NCBI RefSeq assembly: GCF_000413475.1
Contig: NZ_ATFK01000003.1
Span: 62,001-126,000, forward strand
DNA: 64,000 nucleotides
From: Streptococcus intermedius SK54 = ATCC 27335
GTDB lineage: Bacteria > Bacillota > Bacilli > Lactobacillales > Streptococcaceae
Direction: 5' to 3'
Positions 55,196 to 64,000 of this stretch are shown here, in pieces. The position numbers and the translations under genes were made by a program. Position 1 is the stretch's first letter. Every line of letters starts with the position of its first letter. The notes beneath the pieces were generated by a model, which did not search any database, was not told the DNA's origin, and worked only from the letters and a program-made list of their open reading frames with translations.

Positions 55196-55361
55196 ATGTT
55201 TAAAAGATATTTTTGATTTTTAATACTTTTTTTCTAGACTAAAATGATAGTTTAAAGTCTACTCTAGTAGAAGAATAGCTTTGTATCAGCTTTTAGATTA
55301 TGTTATACTCTAAGCTAGTTAGTAAATAATTATTTTATAGGATAACATAAGGAGGTGTTTT

Positions 55362-55757
55362 ATGAAAACGAGGGAATGGATTGTGAAACTGTTACTATTA
55401 GTCATACCAATATTATTTATAGGAGGGTGTAAAATGTTTGAGAATAAACTAACTTTGACGAAAGAACAACAGAGGAATGTAGTATATTGGATAGTACGAA
55501 AATATGAGGTGAATTCTATCAATTTTACAGATTTTCAAAGAGATAATATGACAGGAAGTTATCACCTTAAATTTAAACTTAACAATCAATATGAAACAGG
55601 TTTAACGGTAAATGGCTTTAAAGAATTCAATGTTTCTGATGGAATTGTCACTTTGGGACCAATAGAAGACTTCCGAAAAATCGAAAAAAATCCGTCGCTT
55701 TCTGAGAATGACAAGGTGGATATTTCCAGCATTAAAATTACGTATTTAGGAGAATAA
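55362..55757 (+). CDS. Small lipoprotein, unknown function
   Basis: This 131-residue protein has a signal peptide with lipobox FIGGC (Cys near residue 23) and a short acidic/polar domain (KLTLTKEQQRNVVYWIVRKYEV...FNVSDGIVTLGPIEDF). The SD AAGGAGG precedes the ATG. An extended -10 (TGTTATACT, 55311-55319) is just upstream. It is followed at once by a frameshifted coiled-coil gene. Small lipoproteins of this kind occur as immunity proteins in streptococcal toxin operons, but no toxin is present here and the role is unknown. Confidence 0.7.
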   Translation: MKTREWIVKLLLLVIPILFIGGCKMFENKLTLTKEQQRNVVYWIVRKYEVNSINFTDFQRDNMTGSYHLKFKLNNQYETGLTVNGFKEFNVSDGIVTLGPIEDFRKIEKNPSLSENDKVDISSIKITYLGE

Positions 55758-55758
55758 T

Positions 55759-56210
55759 ATGGCTTTTATAGATGAAGAATATAGATGGCTGTCGGAACAA
55801 TCCTACTGGGTAGATTCAAAGAAGGATGATAAGGATTATACCCCTAAAGAAGGAAAGAAGAAGAGTACAATGAGTTAGAAAGCGCTTATCGTATTCAGAA
55901 AAAGGCATTTGAAGCCAAGCACGAGGAAATTTTTGATCGAAAATTTCAGCTTGCCCGAATCGCAGATGATGAGGCAGGAAAGTTGAATGCATTTTTATAT
56001 AAGACCAATCATTCTTATCATGATGGAGAACGTTTTTTTCAAAATTTGCAGCAATTAATGGAACAATCAGATAGTGCATTTAGGAAGAGAAGTAGCACTT
56101 TGGAGATGGAAGAGGAAAAATTGGATCGTGCTTATCGTAAAGAACGAGCGGCGCTTGAAGAAGAAGTTAATAAATTGAGGAGAGAGTATGCTAACGCCAA
56201 TTATGAATGA
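55759..56210 (+). pseudogene. Frameshifted coiled-coil gene (DUF3958-like)
   Basis: The frame from ATG 55759 reads MAFIDEEYRWLSEQSYWVDS and then stops at 55879. In the +2 frame a matching reading continues from about 55851 (KEEEYNELESAYRIQKK) to TGA at 56210, ending in a long Glu/Arg-rich coiled coil (FQNLQQLMEQSDSAF). A one-base deletion near the A/G run at 55845-55860 would explain this. The intact protein would be about 150 residues and resembles DUF3958-type helpers of LXG/type VII toxins. Family assignment is tentative. A sequencing error is also possible. Confidence 0.6.
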
Positions 56211-56481
56211 CTATTATTCTGATAAGGAATATCATTATGCTTTAGAACAGATGTATCGGATGATGGAACGTAGCCGTATTCAAACGATGGCAATGATTTT
56301 GACCAATAGTAAAAAAGCTACTATGCAGACATACAAAGCAAAGGTTTCAGATAGTGCACAGCGAACTAAATTAACGCTTCAAGCTATTGAGGAACAGATG
56401 GATACAGCCTTTAAAGGGCAGGTGCAACGAAAAATTGAACAGGTGGTAAGCGAGAAAAGTAGCCAATATGACAAAATCTAG
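56188..56481 (+). CDS. Small helical protein, unknown function
   Basis: This 97-residue protein is predicted all-helical (YYSDKEYHYALEQMYRMMER, RTKLTLQAIEEQMDTAF), is rich in Met and Gln, and has no signal peptide. Its ATG overlaps the end of the disrupted coiled-coil gene by 23 bases, so it belonged to the same operon. It may be a partner helper protein in a type VII-like module, but no toxin gene follows. Confidence 0.6.
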   Translation: MLTPIMNDYYSDKEYHYALEQMYRMMERSRIQTMAMILTNSKKATMQTYKAKVSDSAQRTKLTLQAIEEQMDTAFKGQVQRKIEQVVSEKSSQYDKI

Positions 56482-56601
56482 AGGAATTGATATGAAAATT
56501 TTTCTTATTTCAAATCAATTAACTCTTTTGTTTTGCTCTTCTACGGGAACTCTTTTTGGTAAGAAAAATTGTTTGAACCTAGAAATAATGGATATCAGTA
56601 C

Positions 56602-56630
56602 TTGAAAAAATATTTTTAAAGCGCTATAAT
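56602..56630 (+). promoter_or_regulatory. Promoter of the ABC-2 exporter
   Basis: TTGAAA (56602-56607) and TATAAT (56625-56630) are 17 bases apart. ATATGCGCATAT further down (56644-56655) is a 12-base palindrome in the leader and could be an operator. Confidence 0.7.
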
Positions 56631-56685
56631 CAGTATAAATTTCTATATGCGCATATAGTGAACCTAGAACTGTAGGAGGTTTAGG

Positions 56686-57579
56686 ATGCTTGAAATTCAA
56701 AAGTTAGAAAAAAGTTTTGGACAAAAACAAGTTCTATTTGGTGTCGATTTTAGAGCTGAATCAGGACAAATCCTTGGTCTGATTGGAAAAAACGGTGCTG
56801 GGAAAACAACGATTTTTCACAGCATTCTGCGTTTTTTAGAATATAGCGGTAGGATTTCTTTTGAGGGCAAAGCTATTTCTCAAGACACTTATCGGGAAAT
56901 TGGCTATTTACCAGAAGAACGAAGTTTGATGCCTAAGTTGACTGTCTATGAGCAAGTTCGGTATTTGGCAAACTTAAAGGGAGTGCCCAATGCAGTTGTG
57001 AAAGAAAAGTTGCCCCAGTGGATGGAACGCTTGCAAGTCAAAGGGAAAGTGACTGACAAAATCAAGAGTTTGTCAAAAGGAAATCAACAGAAAGTGCAGT
57101 TAATCATTACACTACTGCATGAGCCAAATTTGATTATCTTAGACGAGCCTTTTAGTGGTCTTGATCCTGTCAATACAGAAATTTTAAAACAAGTTATTGT
57201 TGAAGAAAAAGAGCGTGGAGCTACGATTATCTTTTCTGATCATGTCATGACCAATGTAGAAGAATTATGTGATGACGTTGTTATGATTCGTGATGGTAAA
57301 GTCATTTTGGATGGTAGTGTACAAGAAGTTCGTAATCAATACGGGAAAACACGCTTATTTGTATCTAGCACACTATCCCAAACTGAATTAGAAGCACTTC
57401 CTCACGTAACCAAGGCTAATTTGACCAACCAAGGAACATGGCGGTTGATCTTAGATGACGAAGCGGCTGGTAAGGAATTGTTTGACTTGCTGACTAAGGG
57501 ACAATATATTGCAACTTTTGACCAACAAGCTCCAACAATAGATGAAATCTTTAAATTAGAATCAGGGGTGGAACTATGA
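56686..57579 (+). CDS. ABC-2 type exporter ATP-binding protein (NatA-like)
   Basis: This 297-residue ATPase has Walker A GKNGAGKTT, signature LSKGNQQKVQ and Walker B LIILDEPFSGLD, the usual LSKGNQQ variant of ABC-2 exporters. A C-terminal extension follows the ATPase core. It overlaps the permease gene by four bases. The substrate is unknown: Na+ extrusion is known only for some homologs. Confidence 0.88.
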   Translation: MLEIQKLEKSFGQKQVLFGVDFRAESGQILGLIGKNGAGKTTIFHSILRFLEYSGRISFEGKAISQDTYREIGYLPEERSLMPKLTVYEQVRYLANLKGVPNAVVKEKLPQWMERLQVKGKVTDKIKSLSKGNQQKVQLIITLLHEPNLIILDEPFSGLDPVNTEILKQVIVEEKERGATIIFSDHVMTNVEELCDDVVMIRDGKVILDGSVQEVRNQYGKTRLFVSSTLSQTELEALPHVTKANLTNQGTWRLILDDEAAGKELFDLLTKGQYIATFDQQAPTIDEIFKLESGVEL

Positions 57580-58790
57580 AACAGGCTTTAATTGTTATCC
57601 AAGAAACTTATCTTCGGCATGTCAAGTCATGGAGCTTTGTCTTTATGGTAATTTCGCCTTTTATTTTTATCGGTCTTAGTTTGGGAGTTGGCTATCTTTC
57701 TTCCATGTCAAGTAGCAATTCTAGCCGCATTGCAGTCGTAGCGAACCATACCCAGATTAAAGAAGTTTTAAAGGATACCAAGAATCTGGACTTCGATTAT
57801 AAAGATGAAGCAGCAGCCAAGAAAGCTGTAAAAGACGGCGATATTGGTGGCTATTTATTAGTGTCAGAAGTAAATGGTCAGATTAAGGCTACTTACTTTG
57901 CGGATACAAGCATGAACAGCACGATTAAAGCTACGATTTCACAGAAACTGATGCAGTTGCAACAGGTGGCCAATATTAGCCAAGCTAATCTATCAGATCA
58001 GCAAGTCAAGCTTCTTTCTAGAGGCATTGATTTTAAGGAAAAAATTGACGAAAAGAAAGAGGCTAAGAAAACGATTCAAACAGTTGTTGCAACAGCAATT
58101 GGCTTGGTGTTGTACATGATTCTCATTGTTTATACAAGCTCAACTGCGCAGGAAATTGCAAGCGAAAAAGGAACAAAGATTATGGAGGTTATTTTCTCCA
58201 GTATCAAGGCATCTGAATATTTTTATGGTCGAATGGCTGGAATTTTTGCAGTTATCTTGACCCATGTGGGTATTTATGTAGTTGGCGCTATAATCTTGCT
58301 TGCTTTTTCAGGACAAATTTCTTTTGTGAAGCATTTCTTAGATGCTAATCCAAATTTAATGAAGCATTTAGGTGAGGCAATTTCCTTTAACACGATTGCT
58401 TTCATTACTTTGAGTGTCTTTATGTTTGTAGTCTTGTCTGCTTTTTTAGGCTCGATGGTCACGAGAATTGAAGATGTTGGCAAAGCCGTTCAACCAGTTG
58501 TGATGCTAGTTGTATTAGGATTCTTAGGTGTAACATCTTTGGGAAATGCAGGCGACACGATTTTACTGAAAGTAGGTTCTTATATTCCGTTTATTTCGAC
58601 TTTCTTTATGCCTTTCCGTGCGATTAATGGTTATGCGAATGGACTCGAAGCGTGGGTTTCGTTTGCTATTGCTTTTATCTTTACATTAGGAATGACGGTC
58701 TATATCGGTCGGATTTATTCGAGTTTGATTTTGCAAACAGATGATATGGGCATTTGGAAGAGCTTCAAAAAGGCTTTAGCTTATCGTTAG
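57576..58790 (+). CDS. ABC-2 type exporter permease (NatB-like)
   Basis: This 404-residue membrane protein has one N-terminal helix, a large extracytoplasmic domain (residues about 45-170) and then five to six helices with the ABC-2 motif ASEKGTKIMEVIFSS. It forms an export channel with the preceding ATPase. The substrate is unknown. Confidence 0.88.
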   Translation: MKQALIVIQETYLRHVKSWSFVFMVISPFIFIGLSLGVGYLSSMSSSNSSRIAVVANHTQIKEVLKDTKNLDFDYKDEAAAKKAVKDGDIGGYLLVSEVNGQIKATYFADTSMNSTIKATISQKLMQLQQVANISQANLSDQQVKLLSRGIDFKEKIDEKKEAKKTIQTVVATAIGLVLYMILIVYTSSTAQEIASEKGTKIMEVIFSSIKASEYFYGRMAGIFAVILTHVGIYVVGAIILLAFSGQISFVKHFLDANPNLMKHLGEAISFNTIAFITLSVFMFVVLSAFLGSMVTRIEDVGKAVQPVVMLVVLGFLGVTSLGNAGDTILLKVGSYIPFISTFFMPFRAINGYANGLEAWVSFAIAFIFTLGMTVYIGRIYSSLILQTDDMGIWKSFKKALAYR

Positions 58791-58796
58791 TCGTTT

Positions 58797-58828
58797 ATCT
58801 TCACAAGTTTTCTTGTGAAGATTTTTTG
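58797..58828 (+). terminator. ABC exporter terminator
   Basis: ATCTTCACAAG-TTTT-CTTGTGAAGAT is a perfect 11-bp stem followed by TTTTTG. Confidence 0.92.
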
Positions 58829-58911
58829 TTATGCTTCAAGGCAGTTGTTTTCTGTTGAACAGATTCAAAAATGATATAATAAAACTATATTTTGATAGAA
58901 AAAGGATGCAC

Positions 58912-61900
58912 ATGAAATTACTTTATACAGATATTCGCAATCCCTTAACAACGATTTTGGTGAAAGAAGCAGAGCGTTTGGCACAGGAAGGTAACCGCGT
59001 GTTTTATATTGCTCCTAACTCTCTTTCATTTGAAAAGGAGAGAGTAGTTTTAAGCCAGCTCACTCATCAAGCGTCCTTTGCTATTACAGTGACGCGGTTT
59101 ACCCAGATGGCACGCTATTTTGTCCTCAATGATATACAGCAAGGTAGCCCATTAGATGATATTGGTCTGGGAATGTTATTTTACAAAGTCTTGTCAGAAA
59201 TGGATGAGAAGGACTTGCGAGTGTATGGCGGTATTCGCACGGATGCACAATTTATTCAGCAGTTGGTTGAACTTTATCATGAGTTGCAGAGTGCTCAGAT
59301 GACGTTCACGGATTTGGAACATCTGGAAGAAGATGAGAAGAAAGCAGATTTCCTCAAGATTTTGCAGGCTGTTACACAGCAGATCAATCAGAGTGAGTTT
59401 AGTTCTGAATCAAATATTATGACCTTTGCCAATCATATAATGACAGGTGATGTAGATAAGGAATTGCAAGATTTAGTCTTGGTGATTGATGGCTTTACGC
59501 GTTTTTCTGCTGAGGAAGCCTACTTGGTTGAGCTACTGCATAGCAAGGGAGTGGAAATTGTTATTGGTGTTTATGCAAGCGAAAAAGCATACCGTACAAG
59601 TTTTCGAGAGGGAAATCTCTATCAAGCTAGTGTAGATTTCTTACGCTATTTGGCAGATAAATATGAAGTGAAGCCTGAGCATAGACTAGCAACACCATTA
59701 GATGATGCATTTGGAAATATTTCAAAACTGTTAGAAAGTCGGTATGATTTCTCAGATGTTGACCTAGAGTTAACGGAGCAGGATCGCTCGCATGTGCAGA
59801 TTTGGTCAACAGTCAATCAAAAGGAAGAATTAGAATATGTAGCAAAAAGCATTCGTCAGTTAGTTCATGATGGAGTTCGTTATAAGGATATTCGCGTTCT
59901 TTTGGGAGATGTGGAAGCGTATCATTTACAGTTAAAGACGATTTTTGATCAGTATCAAATCCCTTTTTATCTGGGACGAAGTGAGGCTATGGCCCATCAC
60001 CCTTTGGTGCAATTTATTGAAGCTTTAGTGCGCCTAAAACACTACAATTTTCGAACGGAAGATTTGCTCAATCTCTTAAAAACAGGTCTCTATGGTCATT
60101 TAAACCAAGAAGAGTTAGACTTGTTTGAGCAATATATCTGCTTTGCAGATATAAAAGGAATGGGTAAGTTTTCTAAGGAATTTACTCACAATCAACATCA
60201 AAAATTTGATCTCATTCGCATCAATCACTTAAGAAAAGAAATAGTCATTCCTCTTTTGGATTTTTTAAAATCTCGTAGTCAAACAGCAATGGGGTTACTT
60301 CAAAACTTTCATCAATTTTTAACAACAATTTCTTTTTCTCAGAATTTTGCTGGTTTAGTAGATTTTACGAATCCGCAAGATCAAGAACGGCAAGAGGAAG
60401 TTTGGAAAGCTTTTTGTCATGTTTTGGAACAGTTTGCCAGTGTCTTTTCAGCCAGCAAGATTAAGCTAGATGATTTTTTGACCTTGGTGCAGTCGGGAAT
60501 GCTGTTATCTAATTATCGGACTGTTCCAGCAACAGTAGATGTCGTAACTGTTCAGTCTTATGATTTAATTGAGCCTTTGTCGAGTCCTTTTGTCTATGCT
60601 ATTGGTTTGACCCAAGATTATTTTCCAAAAATTGTCCAAAATAAGAGTCTTTTATCAGATGAAGATCGTTTATTGTTAAATGAAGCGACAGGTGAGTACT
60701 CAGAATTGGTGATTGCTACTCAGGAAAATCTTAAGAAAAATCGTTTTGTCGCCTTGTCACTTCTGAATGCGGCAACAGACAGATTAGTTCTCTCTACTCC
60801 TCAGATTGTCAATGAAATAGAAAACAATATTTCTTCCTATTTACTAGAACTACATGAACAACCAATTGCTTTGCCAATTGAAGTGAAGCGTCCACAGGCA
60901 ACGAGTGATGATATTGGTACTTACCGCGGTTTATTGGCAAGGATTATTGAATTAAATCAAGGAGAGATTGACAAAGAGCGTTCTTTGTCTGATAAAGACC
61001 AGACTTTTTGGGCAGTTGCCGTACGAGTTTTGCGCAAAAGATTAGAAAATGAAGGTGTTTCGATTCCTAATGTAACATCAAGTCTTGAAACAGAGACTTT
61101 GTCAGATCAGACCTTACAGGTTCTTTATCCGTCTCATCAAGTATTTTTACTATCAACTTCAGCCTTGACAGAATTCTATCGTAATCAGTATGCTTATTTT
61201 TTGAAGTATGTCCTAGCTCTACAAGATGAAATGACGATCCATCCAGATGCGCGCAGTCATGGAAATTTTCTGCATCGTGTGTTTGAAAAAGTCATGCAAG
61301 ATTCATCAAGTGAGCAGTTTGATTATCGGCTAGAAAAAGCTATTCAAGAAACGAGCCAGGAAGCGGAATTTAAAGCGATTTATACTGAAAATGCAGTAGC
61401 TTTATTTGCGCATGAAGTGTTGCTTGATACGGCGCATGCAACAGGGCTCGTTTTAGAAAAAAATGATTTGGTAGATACTATTCAAGAAGAAGCGGTTTTT
61501 GGACAAGAAGATGTGAACTTTTTAAGCTTATCAGATGGACGTAAGCTTCAAATTCGCGGGAAAGTTGACCGAATTGACCGATTGAGGAGTAATAACAGTT
61601 TAGGAATTGTAGATTATAAATCAAGTGATACGAATTTTGATTTTCAAAAATTTTTTAATGGCTTAAATTCTCAATTGCCAACCTATCTAGCGGCATTGAA
61701 GCAAGAAAAGTGGGTAGATGATGGTACGCAGTTTTTTGGAGCTATGTATTTACAGATGGGTAACCCACTTGTGCCTTTAGCTAAAACGAAGTCGTACGAT
61801 GATACGGTCAAAGAAGCGATGAAAATTCTGGAATATAAGGGCTTGTTTTTATCTGATCAAGCTCATCAGCTCAATAACTTGTATAATAAAAAGAAAGTCA

Positions 61901-62184
61901 ATTTGTTAAGTCAAGAAGAACTAGAAACTTTGTTAGCTTATAATGCACTTTTGTACCGTCGTGCTGCCGAGCAGATATTGGCAGGGCATTTTAAGATTAA
62001 TCCTTATACAGAAAATGGCAAAAGTATTGCACCTTTTGTGGAGCAGTACAAGTCGATTACGGGCTTTGAAGCCAATCTTCACCTTTCTAGAGCCCGACAT
62101 TTGGTTAAGCTAGATAAGCACTCAGCAGGTGAAAAAAAACGTCAAGCGTGGATAGAAAAGATGAAGGAGGAGCTAGAAAAATGA
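58912..62184 (+). CDS. rexB: ATP-dependent exonuclease subunit RexB (AddB-type)
   Basis: This 1090-residue subunit of the AddAB-type (RexAB) helicase-nuclease processes double-strand breaks. An inactivated helicase-like N-terminus ([20 protein letters not shown]) is followed by the C-terminal RecB-type nuclease ([12 protein letters not shown] ... [13 protein letters not shown] ... GIVDYKSSD). The ATG at 58912 follows AAAAAGGA at good spacing and excludes a long leader reading. It overlaps rexA by four bases. Confidence 0.93.
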   Translation: MKLLYTDIRNPLTTILVKEAERLAQEGNRVFYIAPNSLSFEKERVVLSQLTHQASFAITVTRFTQMARYFVLNDIQQGSPLDDIGLGMLFYKVLSEMDEKDLRVYGGIRTDAQFIQQLVELYHELQSAQMTFTDLEHLEEDEKKADFLKILQAVTQQINQSEFSSESNIMTFANHIMTGDVDKELQDLVLVIDGFTRFSAEEAYLVELLHSKGVEIVIGVYASEKAYRTSFREGNLYQASVDFLRYLADKYEVKPEHRLATPLDDAFGNISKLLESRYDFSDVDLELTEQDRSHVQIWSTVNQKEELEYVAKSIRQLVHDGVRYKDIRVLLGDVEAYHLQLKTIFDQYQIPFYLGRSEAMAHHPLVQFIEALVRLKHYNFRTEDLLNLLKTGLYGHLNQEELDLFEQYICFADIKGMGKFSKEFTHNQHQKFDLIRINHLRKEIVIPLLDFLKSRSQTAMGLLQNFHQFLTTISFSQNFAGLVDFTNPQDQERQEEVWKAFCHVLEQFASVFSASKIKLDDFLTLVQSGMLLSNYRTVPATVDVVTVQSYDLIEPLSSPFVYAIGLTQDYFPKIVQNKSLLSDEDRLLLNEATGEYSELVIATQENLKKNRFVALSLLNAATDRLVLSTPQIVNEIENNISSYLLELHEQPIALPIEVKRPQATSDDIGTYRGLLARIIELNQGEIDKERSLSDKDQTFWAVAVRVLRKRLENEGVSIPNVTSSLETETLSDQTLQVLYPSHQVFLLSTSALTEFYRNQYAYFLKYVLALQDEMTIHPDARSHGNFLHRVFEKVMQDSSSEQFDYRLEKAIQETSQEAEFKAIYTENAVALFAHEVLLDTAHATGLVLEKNDLVDTIQEEAVFGQEDVNFLSLSDGRKLQIRGKVDRIDRLRSNNSLGIVDYKSSDTNFDFQKFFNGLNSQLPTYLAALKQEKWVDDGTQFFGAMYLQMGNPLVPLAKTKSYDDTVKEAMKILEYKGLFLSDQAHQLNNLYNKKKVNLLSQEELETLLAYNALLYRRAAEQILAGHFKINPYTENGKSIAPFVEQYKSITGFEANLHLSRARHLVKLDKHSAGEKKRQAWIEKMKEELEK

Positions 62185-64000
62185 AGAGACTACCATTTTT
62201 GAATCAAGCAGAAATTTGTGCTTTGCAGCATCAAGAAGCACAGTCTAATAAAACTCAAAAACGTACAGCAGAGCAAATCGAAGCCATCTACTCCTCTGGT
62301 CAAAACATTCTCGTGTCTGCTTCTGCAGGATCAGGAAAAACCTTTGTAATGGTGCAGCGGATTATTGATCAAATTATGCGGGGAGTTCGTATTGAGCAGC
62401 TCTTCGTTTCAACTTTCACCGTAAAAGCAGCTAGTGAATTAAAAGAGCGCTTGGAGAAAGAGTTGTCCAAGGCCTTGAAAGAAACAACTAATGAGGAACT
62501 TAAACAGCACTTGGCGCAGCAATTAGCTGATATTCCCAATGCAGATATTGGAACTATGGACTCTTTCACTCAAAAAGTCCTGAATAAATATGGTTATCTG
62601 TTGGAGTTGGCACCAAATTTTCGCATTTTACAAAGTGCGAGTGAACAATTATTGCTACAAAACGAAGTTTTTGAGCAAGTTTTTGAAGACTTCTATCAAT
62701 CTGATCAGGCAGCTTTGTTTAAAAAAATGGTCAAAAACTTTACAGGTCAGAGGAAAGATTTGTATGGTTTTCGAGAGCAAGTTTATAAGATTTATTCTTT
62801 TTTGCAGTCTACTAGTAATCCAATAGAATGGTTGGAAAAAGACTTTTTGAAAGGTTATGAGTTTGCAGATTTCCAAGAAGAGAAAGCACAACTCTTAACG
62901 AAGACTAAAGAAGCCCTCTTTGATTTAGAAGATTTTTTCCATTATCATTTGATCCATGAAGCCAAGGAATTTCCCAAAGCAAAATATCTTGAAAATGTGC
63001 AGCGTGTGCTTGATGGCCTTTCAAGTTTACAAGGGCATTCCTCTGAGAAAGTCTATCTCACAGCGCTCAATCATATTGTAGAAATATCGCGTGACAGCAA
63101 TGGAAAAGCCTTGACGAACAGCGGTCGTAAAGAAGAATTAAAAGAAATCATCAACGCCTATAACGAAAAACGCAAAGAAAAAATTCAAGTTCTACGAGAC
63201 TTGGCGGATCAATTTTATCGTTTTGAATTTCAAATGACCTACCATGAGGAAGCAAAAGAAATTTTGCTTGTTTTGCAGCAATTTATGAAATCGTTTGTTA
63301 CAAGCTATTTGAATCGCAAAAAAGAAGAAAATGCTTTTGAATTTGCGGACATTAGTCATTTTGCTATTCAGATTTTAGAAGAATGTTCGGATGTGCGTCA
63401 GTTTTATAGGAACAAATACCATGAAGTTATGGTAGATGAATATCAAGATACTAACCACACGCAAGAGCGGATGCTAGAACTGTTATCAAATGGGGATAAT
63501 CGCTTTATGGTAGGGGATATTAAACAGTCTATTTACCGTTTTCGTCAAGCGGATCCGCAGATTTTCAATGAGAAATTCAAAACCTATAAAGAAGATAGCA
63601 GACAAGGGAAATTGATTGTCTTAAAAGAGAATTTTCGCAGTCATTTGGAAGTCTTGGAAGCCACCAATGATGTGTTTAAGCGCCTCATGGATGAGGAAGT
63701 GGGAGAAATTGATTACAATGAAACGCATTATCTGGTCGCTGGAAATCCTGATAAAAAAGAACCAAATCCCTTGTATCAGACAGAATTTCTCATTTATGAT
63801 GGAGCGCTTGAAGCGGATAAGGAAGAGAATGACAAGGAGGTTTCTTCTGTTTCTGCAGGAGAAGTAGAACTGGTAATTAAAGAAATTATTCGCCTGTACA
63901 ATGAAGAAAATGTCCAATTTGAGGATATTACTTTGCTAACGGCTTCGCGGACGCGCAACGATGTGATTTTAGCTGAATTTGCTAAATATGGTATTCCTGT
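62181..64000 (+). CDS. rexA: ATP-dependent helicase/nuclease subunit RexA (AddA-type), 3' truncated by window end
   Basis: About 606 residues of a protein that is normally about 1200 are present. UvrD-type helicase motifs are seen: Walker [12 protein letters not shown] (residues about 45-55), [13 protein letters not shown] (Ia), [10 protein letters not shown] (Walker B, II) and [17 protein letters not shown] (III). The nuclease C-terminus lies beyond the window. It overlaps rexB (ATGA) and has GGAGG upstream. Confidence 0.93.
   Translation, partial: MKRLPFLNQAEICALQHQEAQSNKTQKRTAEQIEAIYSSGQNILVSASAGSGKTFVMVQRIIDQIMRGVRIEQLFVSTFTVKAASELKERLEKELSKALKETTNEELKQHLAQQLADIPNADIGTMDSFTQKVLNKYGYLLELAPNFRILQSASEQLLLQNEVFEQVFEDFYQSDQAALFKKMVKNFTGQRKDLYGFREQVYKIYSFLQSTSNPIEWLEKDFLKGYEFADFQEEKAQLLTKTKEALFDLEDFFHYHLIHEAKEFPKAKYLENVQRVLDGLSSLQGHSSEKVYLTALNHIVEISRDSNGKALTNSGRKEELKEIINAYNEKRKEKIQVLRDLADQFYRFEFQMTYHEEAKEILLVLQQFMKSFVTSYLNRKKEENAFEFADISHFAIQILEECSDVRQFYRNKYHEVMVDEYQDTNHTQERMLELLSNGDNRFMVGDIKQSIYRFRQADPQIFNEKFKTYKEDSRQGKLIVLKENFRSHLEVLEATNDVFKRLMDEEVGEIDYNETHYLVAGNPDKKEPNPLYQTEFLIYDGALEADKEENDKEVSSVSAGEVELVIKEIIRLYNEENVQFEDITLLTASRTRNDVILAEFAKYGIP

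Noticed and set aside
55816-56079. Minus-strand ORF opposite the coiled-coil pseudogene
   Set aside because: It is antisense to a Glu/Lys-rich coding sequence and has no SD or family resemblance.

Overview
The window is low-GC, gene-dense Firmicute DNA and reads as a Streptococcus chromosome: pbp2b-recR-ddl-murF, the HU gene, rexB-rexA, pavA/fbpA, cshA, prfC and a T-box-controlled trpXYZ transporter are all present. A single secreted protein joining a GH2 beta-galactosidase to a GH20 hexosaminidase sits inside a lac/tagatose cluster. This matches MsgA as described from Streptococcus intermedius, so an anginosus-group streptococcus is the best guess. The species is an inference.

Layout. 1-4 kb: siderophore-type iron ABC transporter (minus strand). 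4-7 kb: degV, HU, perR, gpmA. 7-12.4 kb: wall-synthesis block pbp2b-recR-ddl-murF. 12.4-15.2 kb: a DUF1697 protein, two tandem YwaF-like membrane proteins, an XRE regulator and a small membrane protein. 15.4-20.3 kb: prfC, corA, a small membrane protein, cshA. 20.5-38.5 kb: an 18-kb lactose/galactose island with lacD, lacR, lacAB, a galactitol-family PTS (EIIA, EIIB, EIIC), lacC, the GH2-GH20 glycosidase, then lacT-lacF-lacE-lacG. 38.6-42 kb: an isoprenylcysteine-methyltransferase-like protein, a repeat-rich gap, a GIY-YIG protein, trmN6, rpmE2, a DHH phosphodiesterase. 42.2-49.4 kb: flavodoxin, sufB, a tracrRNA, an AI-2E-family protein, a TPR protein, alsS, alsD. 49.7-54.8 kb: fbpA and trpXYZ. 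55-56.5 kb: small accessory genes including a frameshifted coiled-coil gene. 56.7-64 kb: an ABC-2 exporter and rexB-rexA (rexA is cut by the window end).

How the parts fit. In the sugar island the secreted glycosidase should strip galactose and N-acetylhexosamines from host glycans. LacFE and the galactitol-type PTS would import lactose and galactose as phosphosugars, LacG splits lactose-6-phosphate, and LacAB-LacC-LacD run the tagatose-6-phosphate pathway. Three promoters carry a shared CAAACAAAA-type motif that is a good candidate LacR operator, the PTS promoter has a cre overlapping its -35, and lacTFEG has a RAT/terminator antitermination leader.

The most unexpected feature is a complete type II-A (Cas9) tracrRNA at about 44220-44322 on the minus strand. 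It has a full anti-repeat, a nexus, two 3' stem-loops and a terminator, but there is no cas gene or CRISPR array anywhere in the window. Its nexus carries an extra insertion of about 15 nt. Also notable are a 12-codon ORF with two Trp codons between the T-box terminator and trpX, and a perfect 27-bp palindrome at 39316-39372.
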